A DNA stretch of 5,190 bases from contig JAOPVN010000308.1 in the NCBI GenBank assembly GCA_025966175.1, positions 1-5,190 of the forward strand, in the 5' to 3' direction. Shown here piece by piece: positions 1 to 5,190 of this stretch. Within the stretch, counting starts at the first letter, position 1. The number at the start of each line of letters is the position of its first letter. The stretch is from Modestobacter sp. GTDB taxonomy: Bacteria > Actinomycetota > Actinomycetes > Mycobacteriales > Geodermatophilaceae. Under the pieces are notes generated by a model. It worked only from the letters and a program-made list of their open reading frames with translations. It was not told the origin of the DNA and did not search any database. Position numbers and translations under genes: made by a program.

Positions 1-883
1 CGCCCATCATGAAGTCGGTCAGCAGACCGCCGCGGATGTTGCGGGACATCAGCACCTGGCGGCGCAGGAAGTCGACCTTGGCGTTCTTCGGCACGACCGG
101 CATGCCCTTGTGGTTGGGCGCGAACGACCCGCCCAGCAGGACGCCGAAGACGGCGAGCTGCACCAGGATGAAGGCCAGCGCGATCAGCGGCGGGAGGAGC
201 AGGAAGACCGCCGCGACGAACGCCGTGAGCCGGACGGCGATGATCGCCACCTCCAGCCGGCGGTGCGGCATGGACTTCTCCCGGATCAGCGTGGCGATGC
301 TGTTCGCATGCAGGGCGCCGCCCTCGAAGGTGAGCAGCGGGAAGAACGCCCACCCCTGGTGCCGGGTCCACCAGCCGCGCAGGCCGGTCATCCGCTCTGC
401 GGCGTCGTCGGGGGTGAAGGCCAGCACCGCGGACTCGATGTCGGGGTCCTTGCCCATCTGGTTCGGGGCGTTGTGGTGCCGGTTGTGCTTCTGCATCCAC
501 CAGCCGTAGCCGATGCCGGCGAACCCGCAGGAGAGCACCCGGGCGGCCCACTCGTTGGCCCGGTGCGAGCCGAATGCCTGGCGGTGCGCGGTGTCGTGGC
601 CCAGGAAGCCGAACTGGGTGCAGACCAGCGCCAGGACGACGGCCAGACCGAGCTGCCACCAGGTGTCCCCCAGCAGCACGACGGCGACCCAGACCCCGGC
701 GAAGGCGGCGACGGTCAGCACGATCGACGTGACGTAGTACGGACGGCGGCGGTTCAGCAGCCCCGCGTCCTTCACCTGCTGCGAGAGCTCTGCGTAGACG
801 CTGACGGAGCGGTCGCGGGTTCGCGCGGGGCGGGGAGCCCCGGCGGGGAGAGGCGTGGAGCCCTCCAGAGTGGATGCGGTCAT
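1..883 (-). CDS. Membrane fatty acid desaturase, N-terminal 294 residues (3' end beyond window)
   Basis: A membrane di-iron fatty acid desaturase that would put a double bond into an acyl chain using O2 and electrons from a reductase partner. Seen: histidine box 1 HDTAH at residues 96-100 and box 2 HNRHH at 133-137, in the contexts GHDTAHRQ and KHNRHHNAPN. Hydrophobic segments lie at about 51-72, 76-95, 211-232 and 234-254. The third box, QxxHH in this family, is not seen; the visible part ends in DFMMG, just where that box would be expected, so it should lie just past the left edge. Family members are usually about 350 residues, so roughly 60-80 are missing. The ATG at 883 is chosen because a purine-rich stretch (AGAGAG, weak Shine-Dalgarno) lies 5 bases upstream. 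The first 40 residues are polar and Pro/Arg-rich, so a slightly later start is possible. Family is confident; substrate and double-bond position cannot be told. Confidence 0.9.
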   Translation of the reverse strand, partial: MTASTLEGSTPLPAGAPRPARTRDRSVSVYAELSQQVKDAGLLNRRRPYYVTSIVLTVAAFAGVWVAVVLLGDTWWQLGLAVVLALVCTQFGFLGHDTAHRQAFGSHRANEWAARVLSCGFAGIGYGWWMQKHNRHHNAPNQMGKDPDIESAVLAFTPDDAAERMTGLRGWWTRHQGWAFFPLLTFEGGALHANSIATLIREKSMPHRRLEVAIIAVRLTAFVAAVFLLLPPLIALAFILVQLAVFGVLLGGSFAPNHKGMPVVPKNAKVDFLRRQVLMSRNIRGGLLTDFMMG

Positions 884-1044
884 CTGTTCTCTCTGTCAGG
901 CCCCGGGCTGCTCCGGGGTGGTGCCGGCACGGCCGACGACGACGGGGGACCGCGCTACGACTGGATGGAGCACCGCGTGCGCCCGACGGTATGCGACGGC
1001 GCACCGGCGTGCCACGCGTGTGGGGCGCGAGGGGCTCGGGCTGA
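884..1044. other. Gap between metX and the desaturase gene
   Basis: This 161-base stretch lies between the metX stop and the desaturase start, both genes running leftward. It should hold the metX terminator and any desaturase promoter. I see no convincing gene. On the minus strand TACCGT at 991-986 fits the loose actinobacterial -10 pattern TAnnnT, but no clear -35 element accompanies it and it would give a leader of about 100 bases, so I do not call a promoter. An 8-base palindrome, CACGCGTG, sits at 1013-1020; its role is unknown. Confidence 0.5.
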
Positions 1045-1057
1045 TCAGCCGGCGAGC
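1034..1057 (-). terminator. Possible metX terminator hairpin overlapping the stop codon
   Basis: An imperfect inverted repeat has outer arms GCTCG (1034-1038) and CGAGC (1053-1057) around the perfect 12-base palindrome GGCTGATCAGCC (1039-1050), with a two-base bulge. The metX TGA lies inside it and the 5' arm of the transcript is formed by the last metX codons. There is no T-run after it. U-less hairpins are often proposed as terminators in actinomycetes, but here this is inference from the repeat and its position only. Confidence 0.3.
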
Positions 1058-2172
1058 AGCTCCCGGACCAGCGCGCCGACCGCCGCGGTCTCCAGCAGGA
1101 AGCCGTCGTGCCCGTACGGGGAGGGCAGCACGCGCAGCGGGACGCCGAGGCCCTCGGCCACCCGCTGCTGCTGGGGGAGCGGGTACAGCCGGTCGGAGTC
1201 GACGCCGGCCACGACCGAGCGCGCGGTGATCCGGGACAGCGCCGACTCCACGCCGCCGCGACCCCGGCCGACGTCCCAGCTGTTCATCGCCTCGGTGAGC
1301 ACCACGTAGCTGCCGGCGTCGAACCGCGTGGCCAGCTTCGCGGCGTGGTGGTCGAGGTAGGAGGCGACGGCGAACCGGCCGTCGTCCTGGACGTGCGTGC
1401 CGAAGCGGGCGTCGAGCTCCACCCCGCTGCGGTAGGTGAGGTGCGCGATCCGCCGCGCGATGCCGAGCCCGGCCACCGGCCCGGGCCCGGGTGCGTAGTC
1501 CCCGCCGGCCCAGGCGGGGTCGGCGCGGACGGCGGTCTGCTGGGTGGTCTGGGTGCCGATCTGGTCGGCGCTGGCCACCGCGTTGGAGGCGAGGAAGAGC
1601 AGCCCGGCCACCCGCTCGGGCCGCGACACCGCCCACTCCAGGGCCCGCATCCCGCCCATCGAGCCACCGAGCACGGCCCGCCAGGTGCCGATGCCCAGCG
1701 CGTCTGCTAGCGCAGCCTCGACGGCCACCTGGTCGGCGATGGTCACCTCGGGGAACCGAGACCCCCACGGGGCGCCGTCCGGCGCCGTCGAGGAGGGGCC
1801 CGTCGTCCCCTGGCACCCGCCGAGAACGTTGGCGCAGACGACGAACAACTCGTCGGTGTCCAGCGGCGCACCCGGGCCGACCAGGGAGGGCCACCAGCCG
1901 GCAGTGGGGTGGCCCGGGCCGGCGGGACCGACGACGTGGCAGTCCCCGGTGAGGGCGTGCTCGACCAGCACCGCGTTGCCCGCGTCCGGAGCCAGCGTCC
2001 CCCAGGTCTCGAAGGCGACCCGGACCCCCGGCAGCGTGCCGCCGCGTTCGAGCCGGACCGGTCCGTCCAGCTCCACGAAGCGCCGGTCCCCGACCGGGTC
2101 GCCCTCGACCCAGCCGCCGGTCCGGGGGAGGGCCCGGGAGGCGGCCGTCGCCGCCTGCCGGACCCCAGTCAC
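1045..2172 (-). CDS. metX: Homoserine O-acetyltransferase MetX
   Basis: Alpha/beta-hydrolase-fold acyltransferase that acetylates L-homoserine with acetyl-CoA, giving O-acetylhomoserine for the next methionine step; cytoplasmic. It is 375 residues, normal for the family. Seen: the oxyanion-region motif EHALTGD at 71-77, NVLGGCQGTTGPSS at 115-128, the nucleophile elbow GGSMGG with Ser171, the acid Asp327 in SDRLYP, and the catalytic His355 in GHDGF. The reading frame stays open upstream to 2274, inside metY, but the GTG at 2172 is the right start. It is one base past the metY stop and has AAGGAG seven bases upstream, and the longer version would add 34 unrelated residues. Second gene of the metYX operon, so probably under the same SAM-responsive leader. 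Some MetX homologues use succinyl-CoA; acetyl-CoA is favoured here because the partner is MetY, but the sequence alone does not prove it. Confidence 0.95.
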   Translation of the reverse strand: MTGVRQAATAASRALPRTGGWVEGDPVGDRRFVELDGPVRLERGGTLPGVRVAFETWGTLAPDAGNAVLVEHALTGDCHVVGPAGPGHPTAGWWPSLVGPGAPLDTDELFVVCANVLGGCQGTTGPSSTAPDGAPWGSRFPEVTIADQVAVEAALADALGIGTWRAVLGGSMGGMRALEWAVSRPERVAGLLFLASNAVASADQIGTQTTQQTAVRADPAWAGGDYAPGPGPVAGLGIARRIAHLTYRSGVELDARFGTHVQDDGRFAVASYLDHHAAKLATRFDAGSYVVLTEAMNSWDVGRGRGGVESALSRITARSVVAGVDSDRLYPLPQQQRVAEGLGVPLRVLPSPYGHDGFLLETAAVGALVRELLAG

Positions 2173-2173
2173 C

Positions 2174-3466
2174 TCAGGACTCCTTCGCGGCCCGGAACCC
2201 GGACTCGAGGTCGGCGAGGATGTCCTCGATCCCCTCCAGGCCCACGGCCAGCCGGACCAGGCCGGGCGTGACACCGGTGGTCAGCTGCTCCTCGGCGGTC
2301 AGCTGCGAGTGCGTGGTGGACGCCGGGTGGATCACCAGGCTGCGCACGTCGCCGATGTTGGCCACGTGGCTGTGCAGCTCGAGGGCCTCGACGAAGCGCT
2401 TGCCGGCCTCGATCCCGCCCTGGATCTCGAAGGCGAGCACCGCGCCGGCGCCCTTCGGGGCGTACTTCTGCTGCGCAGCGTGCCACGGCGAGGACTCCAG
2501 GCCGGCGTAGTGCACCGACTGGACCTCGTCGCGCGCCTCGAGCCACTCGGCGACCCGCTCGGTGTTGGCGACGTGCCGCTCCATGCGCAACGACAGCGTC
2601 TCGATGCCCTGCACGACCAGCCAGGCGTTGAACGGCGAGATCGCCGGGCCCAGGTCGCGCAGCAGCTGCACCCGCGCCTTGAGCGCGTAGGCCGGCGCAC
2701 CCAGGTCGGCGTAGACCACGCCGTGGTACGTCGGGTCAGGAGTGGTGAAGCCGGGGAACTTCCCGCCGGTCCAGGAGAAGTTGCCCGAGTCGACGATGAC
2801 GCCGGCGATCGCCGTGCCGTGCCCACCCAGGTACTTGGTGGCGGAGTGGACGACGACGTCGGCGCCGTGCTCGATCGGCCGGATCAGGAACGGCGTGGCG
2901 ATGGTGTTGTCGACGATGAGCGGCACCCCGTTGCGGTGCGCCGCCTCCGACACCGCGGAGATGTCGAGGACGTCGCCCTTCGGGTTGCCGATCGTCTCGG
3001 CGTAGAAGGCCTTGGTGTTCTCCCGCACCAGCGACTGCCAGTTCTCCGGGTCGTCGGGGTTCTCGACGAAGGAGACCTGGATGCCCAGCTTGGGCAGCGT
3101 GTGGTGCAGCAGGTTGTAGGTGCCGCCGTACAGCGAGGCGGAGGCGACGACGTGGCTGCCGGCCTCGGCGATGTTGAGGATCGCCAGCGTCTCCGCGGCC
3201 TGGCCGCTGGCCACCGCGAGCGCCGCGACGCCACCCTCGAGCGACGCCACACGCTGCTCCAGCGCGTCCTGCGTCGGGTTCATGATCCGGGTGTAGATGT
3301 TGCCCATCTCGGCCAGCGCGAACAGGTCCGCGGCGTGCTGGCTGTCGCGGAACTGGTAGCTGGTGGTTGCGTAGATCGGCAGCGCGCGGGCGCCGGTGGT
3401 CGGGTCGGGAGCTGCGCCGGCGTGGATCTGCCGGGTCTCGAAGCTCCAGCCGCTGGGTTCGGTCAT
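2174..3466 (-). CDS. metY: O-acetylhomoserine sulfhydrylase MetY
   Basis: PLP enzyme of the Cys/Met-metabolism (gamma) family that converts O-acetylhomoserine plus sulfide to homocysteine and acetate; cytoplasmic. It is 430 residues, the usual MetY length and longer than the roughly 390 of cystathionine gamma-synthase or lyase. Seen: YTRIMNPT at 58-65 (phosphate contact from the neighbouring subunit), SGQAA at 88-92, Asp186 in VDNT (bonds the pyridine nitrogen), Schiff-base Lys211 in SATKYLGGHG, and Arg405 in LVRLAVGLE (substrate carboxylate). The insert around FSWTGGKFPGF (230-240) is typical of MetY. The ATG at 3466 is chosen because GGAGG lies nine bases upstream and the protein then begins like its relatives. 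The frame stays open for another 1.3 kb upstream, but that is GC-rich read-through, not a fusion. First gene of metYX, behind a SAM-IV leader. In mycobacteria the same gene is often called metC. Confidence 0.96.
   Translation of the reverse strand: MTEPSGWSFETRQIHAGAAPDPTTGARALPIYATTSYQFRDSQHAADLFALAEMGNIYTRIMNPTQDALEQRVASLEGGVAALAVASGQAAETLAILNIAEAGSHVVASASLYGGTYNLLHHTLPKLGIQVSFVENPDDPENWQSLVRENTKAFYAETIGNPKGDVLDISAVSEAAHRNGVPLIVDNTIATPFLIRPIEHGADVVVHSATKYLGGHGTAIAGVIVDSGNFSWTGGKFPGFTTPDPTYHGVVYADLGAPAYALKARVQLLRDLGPAISPFNAWLVVQGIETLSLRMERHVANTERVAEWLEARDEVQSVHYAGLESSPWHAAQQKYAPKGAGAVLAFEIQGGIEAGKRFVEALELHSHVANIGDVRSLVIHPASTTHSQLTAEEQLTTGVTPGLVRLAVGLEGIEDILADLESGFRAAKES
2180..2185 (-). promoter_or_regulatory. 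metX ribosome binding site inside the metY 3' end
   Basis: AAGGAG, read on the minus strand, is a strong Shine-Dalgarno sequence seven bases upstream of the metX GTG. It is made of the codons for Lys428 and Glu429 of MetY, followed by the Ser codon and the TGA. It decides the metX start and implies translational coupling to metY. Confidence 0.8.
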
Positions 3467-3475
3467 GCGCCGGTA

Positions 3476-3480
3476 CCTCC
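3476..3480 (-). promoter_or_regulatory. metY ribosome binding site
   Basis: GGAGG on the minus strand, nine bases before the metY ATG. It is the perfect complement of CCUCC at 3511-3507 just downstream of the riboswitch aptamer, and its GGAG can also pair with CUCC at 3494-3491. It is therefore the likely point at which the riboswitch acts. Confidence 0.75.
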
Positions 3481-3512
3481 ATGGGTCATCGGAGCACCCA
3501 CGGCGCGGAGGG

Positions 3513-3630
3513 CTCCGTCCTTGCCGGGCGGCGGGCGCCGTCCAGCCAGCTCTTCCCCTGGAGCACCTCAGACGGAGTTGAGGTTGCCGGGCAGCCAGCC
3601 AGGTGCTTGTCGCTGCCTCTCGTGAGCCAG
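3513..3630 (-). promoter_or_regulatory. SAM-IV riboswitch in the metYX leader
   Basis: The minus-strand leader folds by hand into the SAM-IV architecture. P1 is CUGGCUC (3630-3624) with GAGCUGG (3552-3546), seven pairs including two G-U. P2 is GGCAGC (3617-3612) with GCUGCC (3595-3590). P3 is ACCUCA (3584-3579) with UGAGGU (3570-3565). The conserved core CCGGCAACC is at 3590-3582, leading into P3. One pseudoknot joins the P2 loop CCUGG (3603-3599) to CCAGG (3561-3557). A second joins the P3 loop CUCCGUC (3577-3571) to GACGGAG (3519-3513), seven perfect pairs, preceded by GGCAAG as in mycobacterial examples. This second, 3'-tail pseudoknot and the lack of a P4 arm separate SAM-IV from SAM-I. 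About 118 bases, the expected size. SAM-IV is known from actinomycetes upstream of sulfur and methionine genes, and here it lies 46 bases before metY. SAM should bind and lower expression. Confidence 0.92.
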
Positions 3631-3635
3631 CGTTG

Positions 3636-3664
3636 ATCTTAGGACGGCGGCCCGGCACCTGCAC
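3636..3664 (-). promoter_or_regulatory. Probable metYX promoter
   Basis: TAAGAT at 3641-3636 on the minus strand is close to the sigma-70-type -10 consensus TATAAT. A transcript starting about seven bases later would begin almost exactly at the riboswitch P1 stem, which supports it. The -35 region 17-18 bases upstream (around 3664-3659, GTGCAG) matches poorly. The promoter lies only about 10-30 bases from the divergent DUF167 gene. Confidence 0.45.
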
Positions 3665-3673
3665 ACTCCCTCT

Positions 3674-3931
3674 GTGCGCGTGACGATCCGGGTGCGGCCC
3701 GGTGCCGGCCGGACCGCTGTGCGCGGCGAGCACGACGGCGCCCTCGTCGTCCGGGTGGCGGCGCGGGCGGTGGACGGCAGGGCCACGGAGGCGGCGCTGG
3801 CCGCCGTCGCCGAGGCGTTCGGCGTCCGCCGGCCCGCGGTCACCCTGGTCACCGGGGCGACGTCGCGCACGAAGGTGGTCGACGTCGACGGCGGCACCGA
3901 CGACGCCCTCCGGGCCCTGTTGGCGGGCTGA
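3674..3931 (+). CDS. DUF167 / YggU-family (UPF0235) small protein
   Basis: 85-residue protein of the DUF167 family, whose members are small single-domain alpha/beta proteins of unknown function found across life. Seen: the N-terminal VRPGAGRTAV (7-16), then HDGALVVRVAARAVDGRA (20-37) and the C-terminal GATSRTKVV (61-69), the three conserved blocks in order. In the middle block many members read PPVDGKAN, whereas this one has AVDGRAT, with Pro and Asn replaced; I believe this is common in actinomycete copies. The start is a GTG at 3674. A second in-frame GTG at 3680 would remove two residues. Neither has a Shine-Dalgarno sequence, so the mRNA may be leaderless. Divergent from metY, convergent with the exporter gene. 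Family confident; biological role unknown. Confidence 0.88.
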   Translation: MRVTIRVRPGAGRTAVRGEHDGALVVRVAARAVDGRATEAALAAVAEAFGVRRPAVTLVTGATSRTKVVDVDGGTDDALRALLAG

Positions 3932-3947
3932 CCGGGTCAGGCCCGCT
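3922..3947. terminator. Shared hairpin over two convergent stop codons
   Basis: Arms GCGGGC-TGA (3923-3931) and TCA-G-GCCCGC (3937-3946) form nine base pairs with one bulged G around the five-base loop CCGGG (3932-3936); an outer G-T pair is possible at 3922/3947. The left TGA is the DUF167 stop codon. The right TCA is the complement of the exporter's TGA. The hairpin can form in transcripts from either side, so it probably serves as a bidirectional terminator in the 5-base gap. Neither side has a U-tract, so the function is inferred. Confidence 0.5.
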
Positions 3948-4566
3948 CGGTGGCCAGCCGGGCGCCGAAACCGAGCAGGGCCACCCCGGTGACCCCGTCC
4001 AGACTGCGGCGGACCGCCCGCCGGGACAGCGCGCGACGGGCCCGGTCCAGCAGCAGGACCAACCCCACCGAGTACACGACGCCGAGCACGGCATGGCTGA
4101 GGGCGTAGCCGACCAGGACGGGCAGACCGGCGCCGGGGGAGAGGAACTGCGGCAGCACCGCGAGGTAGAACACCAGCACCTTCGGGTTCGTGATGTTGGA
4201 CAGGAAGCCCTGCCGCCAGCCGGCCCAGGCGGCCGCTCCGGTGGCCGGGCCGCCGCCGTCCAGCGGCGGGTACTGGCCGCGGACCGCCGAGCGCAGGGCC
4301 TGGACGGCAAGGAAGATCAGGTAGCAGATCCCGGCCCAGCGGATGGCCTGGAACAGTGGTTCCACCTGCCGCACCAGGGCGCCGAGCCCGGCGGCGGCCG
4401 CCGTTCCCTGGACGGCGTTGGAGGTGGCGACGCCCAGCGCGCACCCCAGGCCGCGGCCCCGGCCGCCGGCCAGGGTGTTGCGCAGGACCACCGCGGTGTC
4501 CGCGCCGGGCACCAGGATCAGCAGGGCCGCGAAGGCCAGGAAGGTCCAGTACCCGGTCGAGGCCAC
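3937..4566 (-). CDS. LysE/RhtB-family amino acid exporter
   Basis: 209-residue inner-membrane transporter of the LysE/RhtB family, which exports amino acids or related small molecules; length is typical. Seen: the N-terminal block LILVPGADTAVVLRNTLAGG (16-35), where most members have PGPD or PGPN and here the second Pro is Ala, and the hallmark GFLSNITNPKVLVFYLAVLPQF at 120-141. Hydrophobic segments lie at about 6-24, 41-63, 73-92, 128-142, 147-173 and 190-202, the expected six-helix layout. The GTG at 4566 is chosen because AGGA lies six bases upstream and the first helix follows at once. The frame stays open to 5067, but that stretch is antisense to the dehydrogenase and has no membrane character before residue 6. 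Divergent from the dehydrogenase, 31 bases apart. The substrate cannot be read from sequence, and there is no adjacent regulator to hint at it. Confidence 0.9.
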   Translation of the reverse strand: MASTGYWTFLAFAALLILVPGADTAVVLRNTLAGGRGRGLGCALGVATSNAVQGTAAAAGLGALVRQVEPLFQAIRWAGICYLIFLAVQALRSAVRGQYPPLDGGGPATGAAAWAGWRQGFLSNITNPKVLVFYLAVLPQFLSPGAGLPVLVGYALSHAVLGVVYSVGLVLLLDRARRALSRRAVRRSLDGVTGVALLGFGARLATERA

Positions 4567-4597
4567 GCCGCATCCTGGCGCACGGCAGGCTGTCGGG

Positions 4598-5190
4598 GTG
4601 CGCGCGCTGGTGTTCGAGGAGTTCAGCGGTCCCCTGACGGTCCGCTCGGTGCCCGAGCCGTCCCCGGCCCGGGACGGCGTCGTGGTCGAGGTGGGCGCCA
4701 GCGGGATCTGCCGCAGCGACTGGCACGCCTGGTCCGGCCACGACCCCGTCGTCGTCCCGCACGTCCCCGGCCACGAGCTGGCCGGCACCGTCGCCGCGGT
4801 CGGTGACCGGGTGCGGAACTGGTCAGTCGGTGACCGGGTGACGGTGCCGTTCGTCTGCGCCTGCGGGCGCTGCGGCCCGTGCCGGGAGGGTGCCGGGCAG
4901 GTCTGCCTGAACCAGACCCAGCCGGGCTTCACGCACTGGGGCTCGCTGGCCGAGTTCGTCGCGCTGGACACCGCGGACGTGAACCTGGTCGCGCTGCCCG
5001 ACGGGATGCCGTTCGCCACCGCGGCCAGCCTGGGCTGCCGGTTCGCCACCGCCTTCCGCGCGGTCACCGGCGTCGGCCAGGTGCGCCCGGGGGAGTGGCT
5101 CGCGGTCCACGGCTGCGGCGGGGTGGGGCTGTCCGCCGTCCAGGTAGCGGTCGCCGCCGGCGCCCGGGTGGTCGCCGTCGACGTGGCGCC
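4598..5190 (+). CDS. Zinc-dependent medium-chain alcohol dehydrogenase, N-terminal 197 residues (3' end beyond window)
   Basis: Medium-chain dehydrogenase/reductase that would oxidise an alcohol, or reduce an aldehyde, with NAD(P). Seen: catalytic-zinc ligands Cys38 in GICRSDWH, His59-Glu60 in PGHE, and Cys147 in SLGCRFATAF. A complete structural-zinc set Cys89, Cys92, Cys95 and Cys103 (spacing 2-2-7) is present. The start of the Rossmann fold is HGCGGVG at 171-177, then VVAVD ending at Asp195, where an acidic residue usually favours NAD over NADP. About 150 residues remain beyond the right edge. The start is GTG 4598, giving MRALVFEEFSGPLTV, a normal family beginning. A CAGG eight bases upstream is a modest Shine-Dalgarno, and a GTG at 4610 is a less likely alternative. 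It diverges from the exporter gene. Substrate unknown. Confidence 0.92.
   Translation, partial: MRALVFEEFSGPLTVRSVPEPSPARDGVVVEVGASGICRSDWHAWSGHDPVVVPHVPGHELAGTVAAVGDRVRNWSVGDRVTVPFVCACGRCGPCREGAGQVCLNQTQPGFTHWGSLAEFVALDTADVNLVALPDGMPFATAASLGCRFATAFRAVTGVGQVRPGEWLAVHGCGGVGLSAVQVAVAAGARVVAVDVA

Noticed and set aside
1..883. The missing third histidine box as a sign of a broken desaturase
   Set aside because: The window simply ends where that box is expected; the frame is open to base 1 with no stop.
110..1309. A 399-codon plus-strand open frame across the desaturase and the end of metX
   Set aside because: Opposite strand of a desaturase with intact histidine boxes; the translation is compositionally biased and matches no family I know.
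1544..3625. A 693-codon open frame on the plus strand, antisense to metX and metY
   Set aside because: It is low-complexity, rich in Arg, Gly, Ala, Val and Asp, has no recognisable domain, and lies opposite two unmistakable enzymes. Long antisense frames are usual in DNA this GC-rich.
3481..3660. SAM-I riboswitch or T-box as the identity of the metY leader
   Set aside because: No T-box motif or terminator/antiterminator pair is visible. The 3'-tail pseudoknot with the P3 loop and the absence of a P4 arm fit SAM-IV better than SAM-I.
2174..4774. An 866-codon frame that would make MetY a fusion with about 436 extra N-terminal residues
   Set aside because: Residues before the ATG at 3466 are frame-shifted readings of the riboswitch, the DUF167 antisense strand and the exporter. 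A clear ribosome site and a normal MetY N-terminus mark the real start.
4567..5067. An N-terminal extension of 167 residues on the exporter
   Set aside because: It is antisense to the dehydrogenase, is not hydrophobic, and a GTG with a ribosome site directly precedes the first membrane helix.
1..5190. Mobile element, CRISPR array, phage or defence island
   Set aside because: I found no transposase, integrase, direct-repeat array, terminal inverted repeats or composition change; every block is explained by housekeeping or common metabolic families.

Overview
The window is very GC-rich DNA with GTG starts, TGA stops and heavy GC bias at third codon positions. Together with a SAM-IV-type riboswitch this points to an actinomycete. 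Geodermatophilaceae or a close relative is my guess; the sequence does not settle it. It looks like ordinary chromosomal metabolic territory. I see no transposase, integrase, phage, CRISPR, tRNA or rRNA.

Layout. Bases 1-883 (minus) hold the N-terminal 294 residues of a membrane fatty acid desaturase whose C-terminus lies beyond the left edge. A 161-base gap (884-1044) follows. Bases 1045-3466 (minus) are a two-gene methionine operon, metY then metX in transcription order, with one base between the metY stop and the metX GTG start. Upstream of metY, at about 3513-3630 (minus), is a leader that folds as a SAM-IV riboswitch, with a likely -10 box just before it. Diverging from it is a small DUF167/YggU-family gene (3674-3931, plus). 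That gene converges tail-to-tail, 5 bases apart, with a LysE/RhtB-type exporter gene (3937-4566, minus). The two stop codons sit in one hairpin. Diverging from the exporter after 31 bases is the first part of a zinc-dependent medium-chain alcohol dehydrogenase (4598-5190, plus), cut by the right edge.

How the genes work together. MetX O-acetylates homoserine, and MetY replaces the acetyl group with sulfide to give homocysteine, the direct-sulfhydrylation route to methionine and then SAM. SAM binding to the leader would shut the operon down. The desaturase, the DUF167 protein, the exporter and the dehydrogenase have no evident functional tie to this pathway.

The most informative signal is the riboswitch and its downstream region, where a CCUCC segment could mask the metY Shine-Dalgarno sequence. 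No new biological system is evident.
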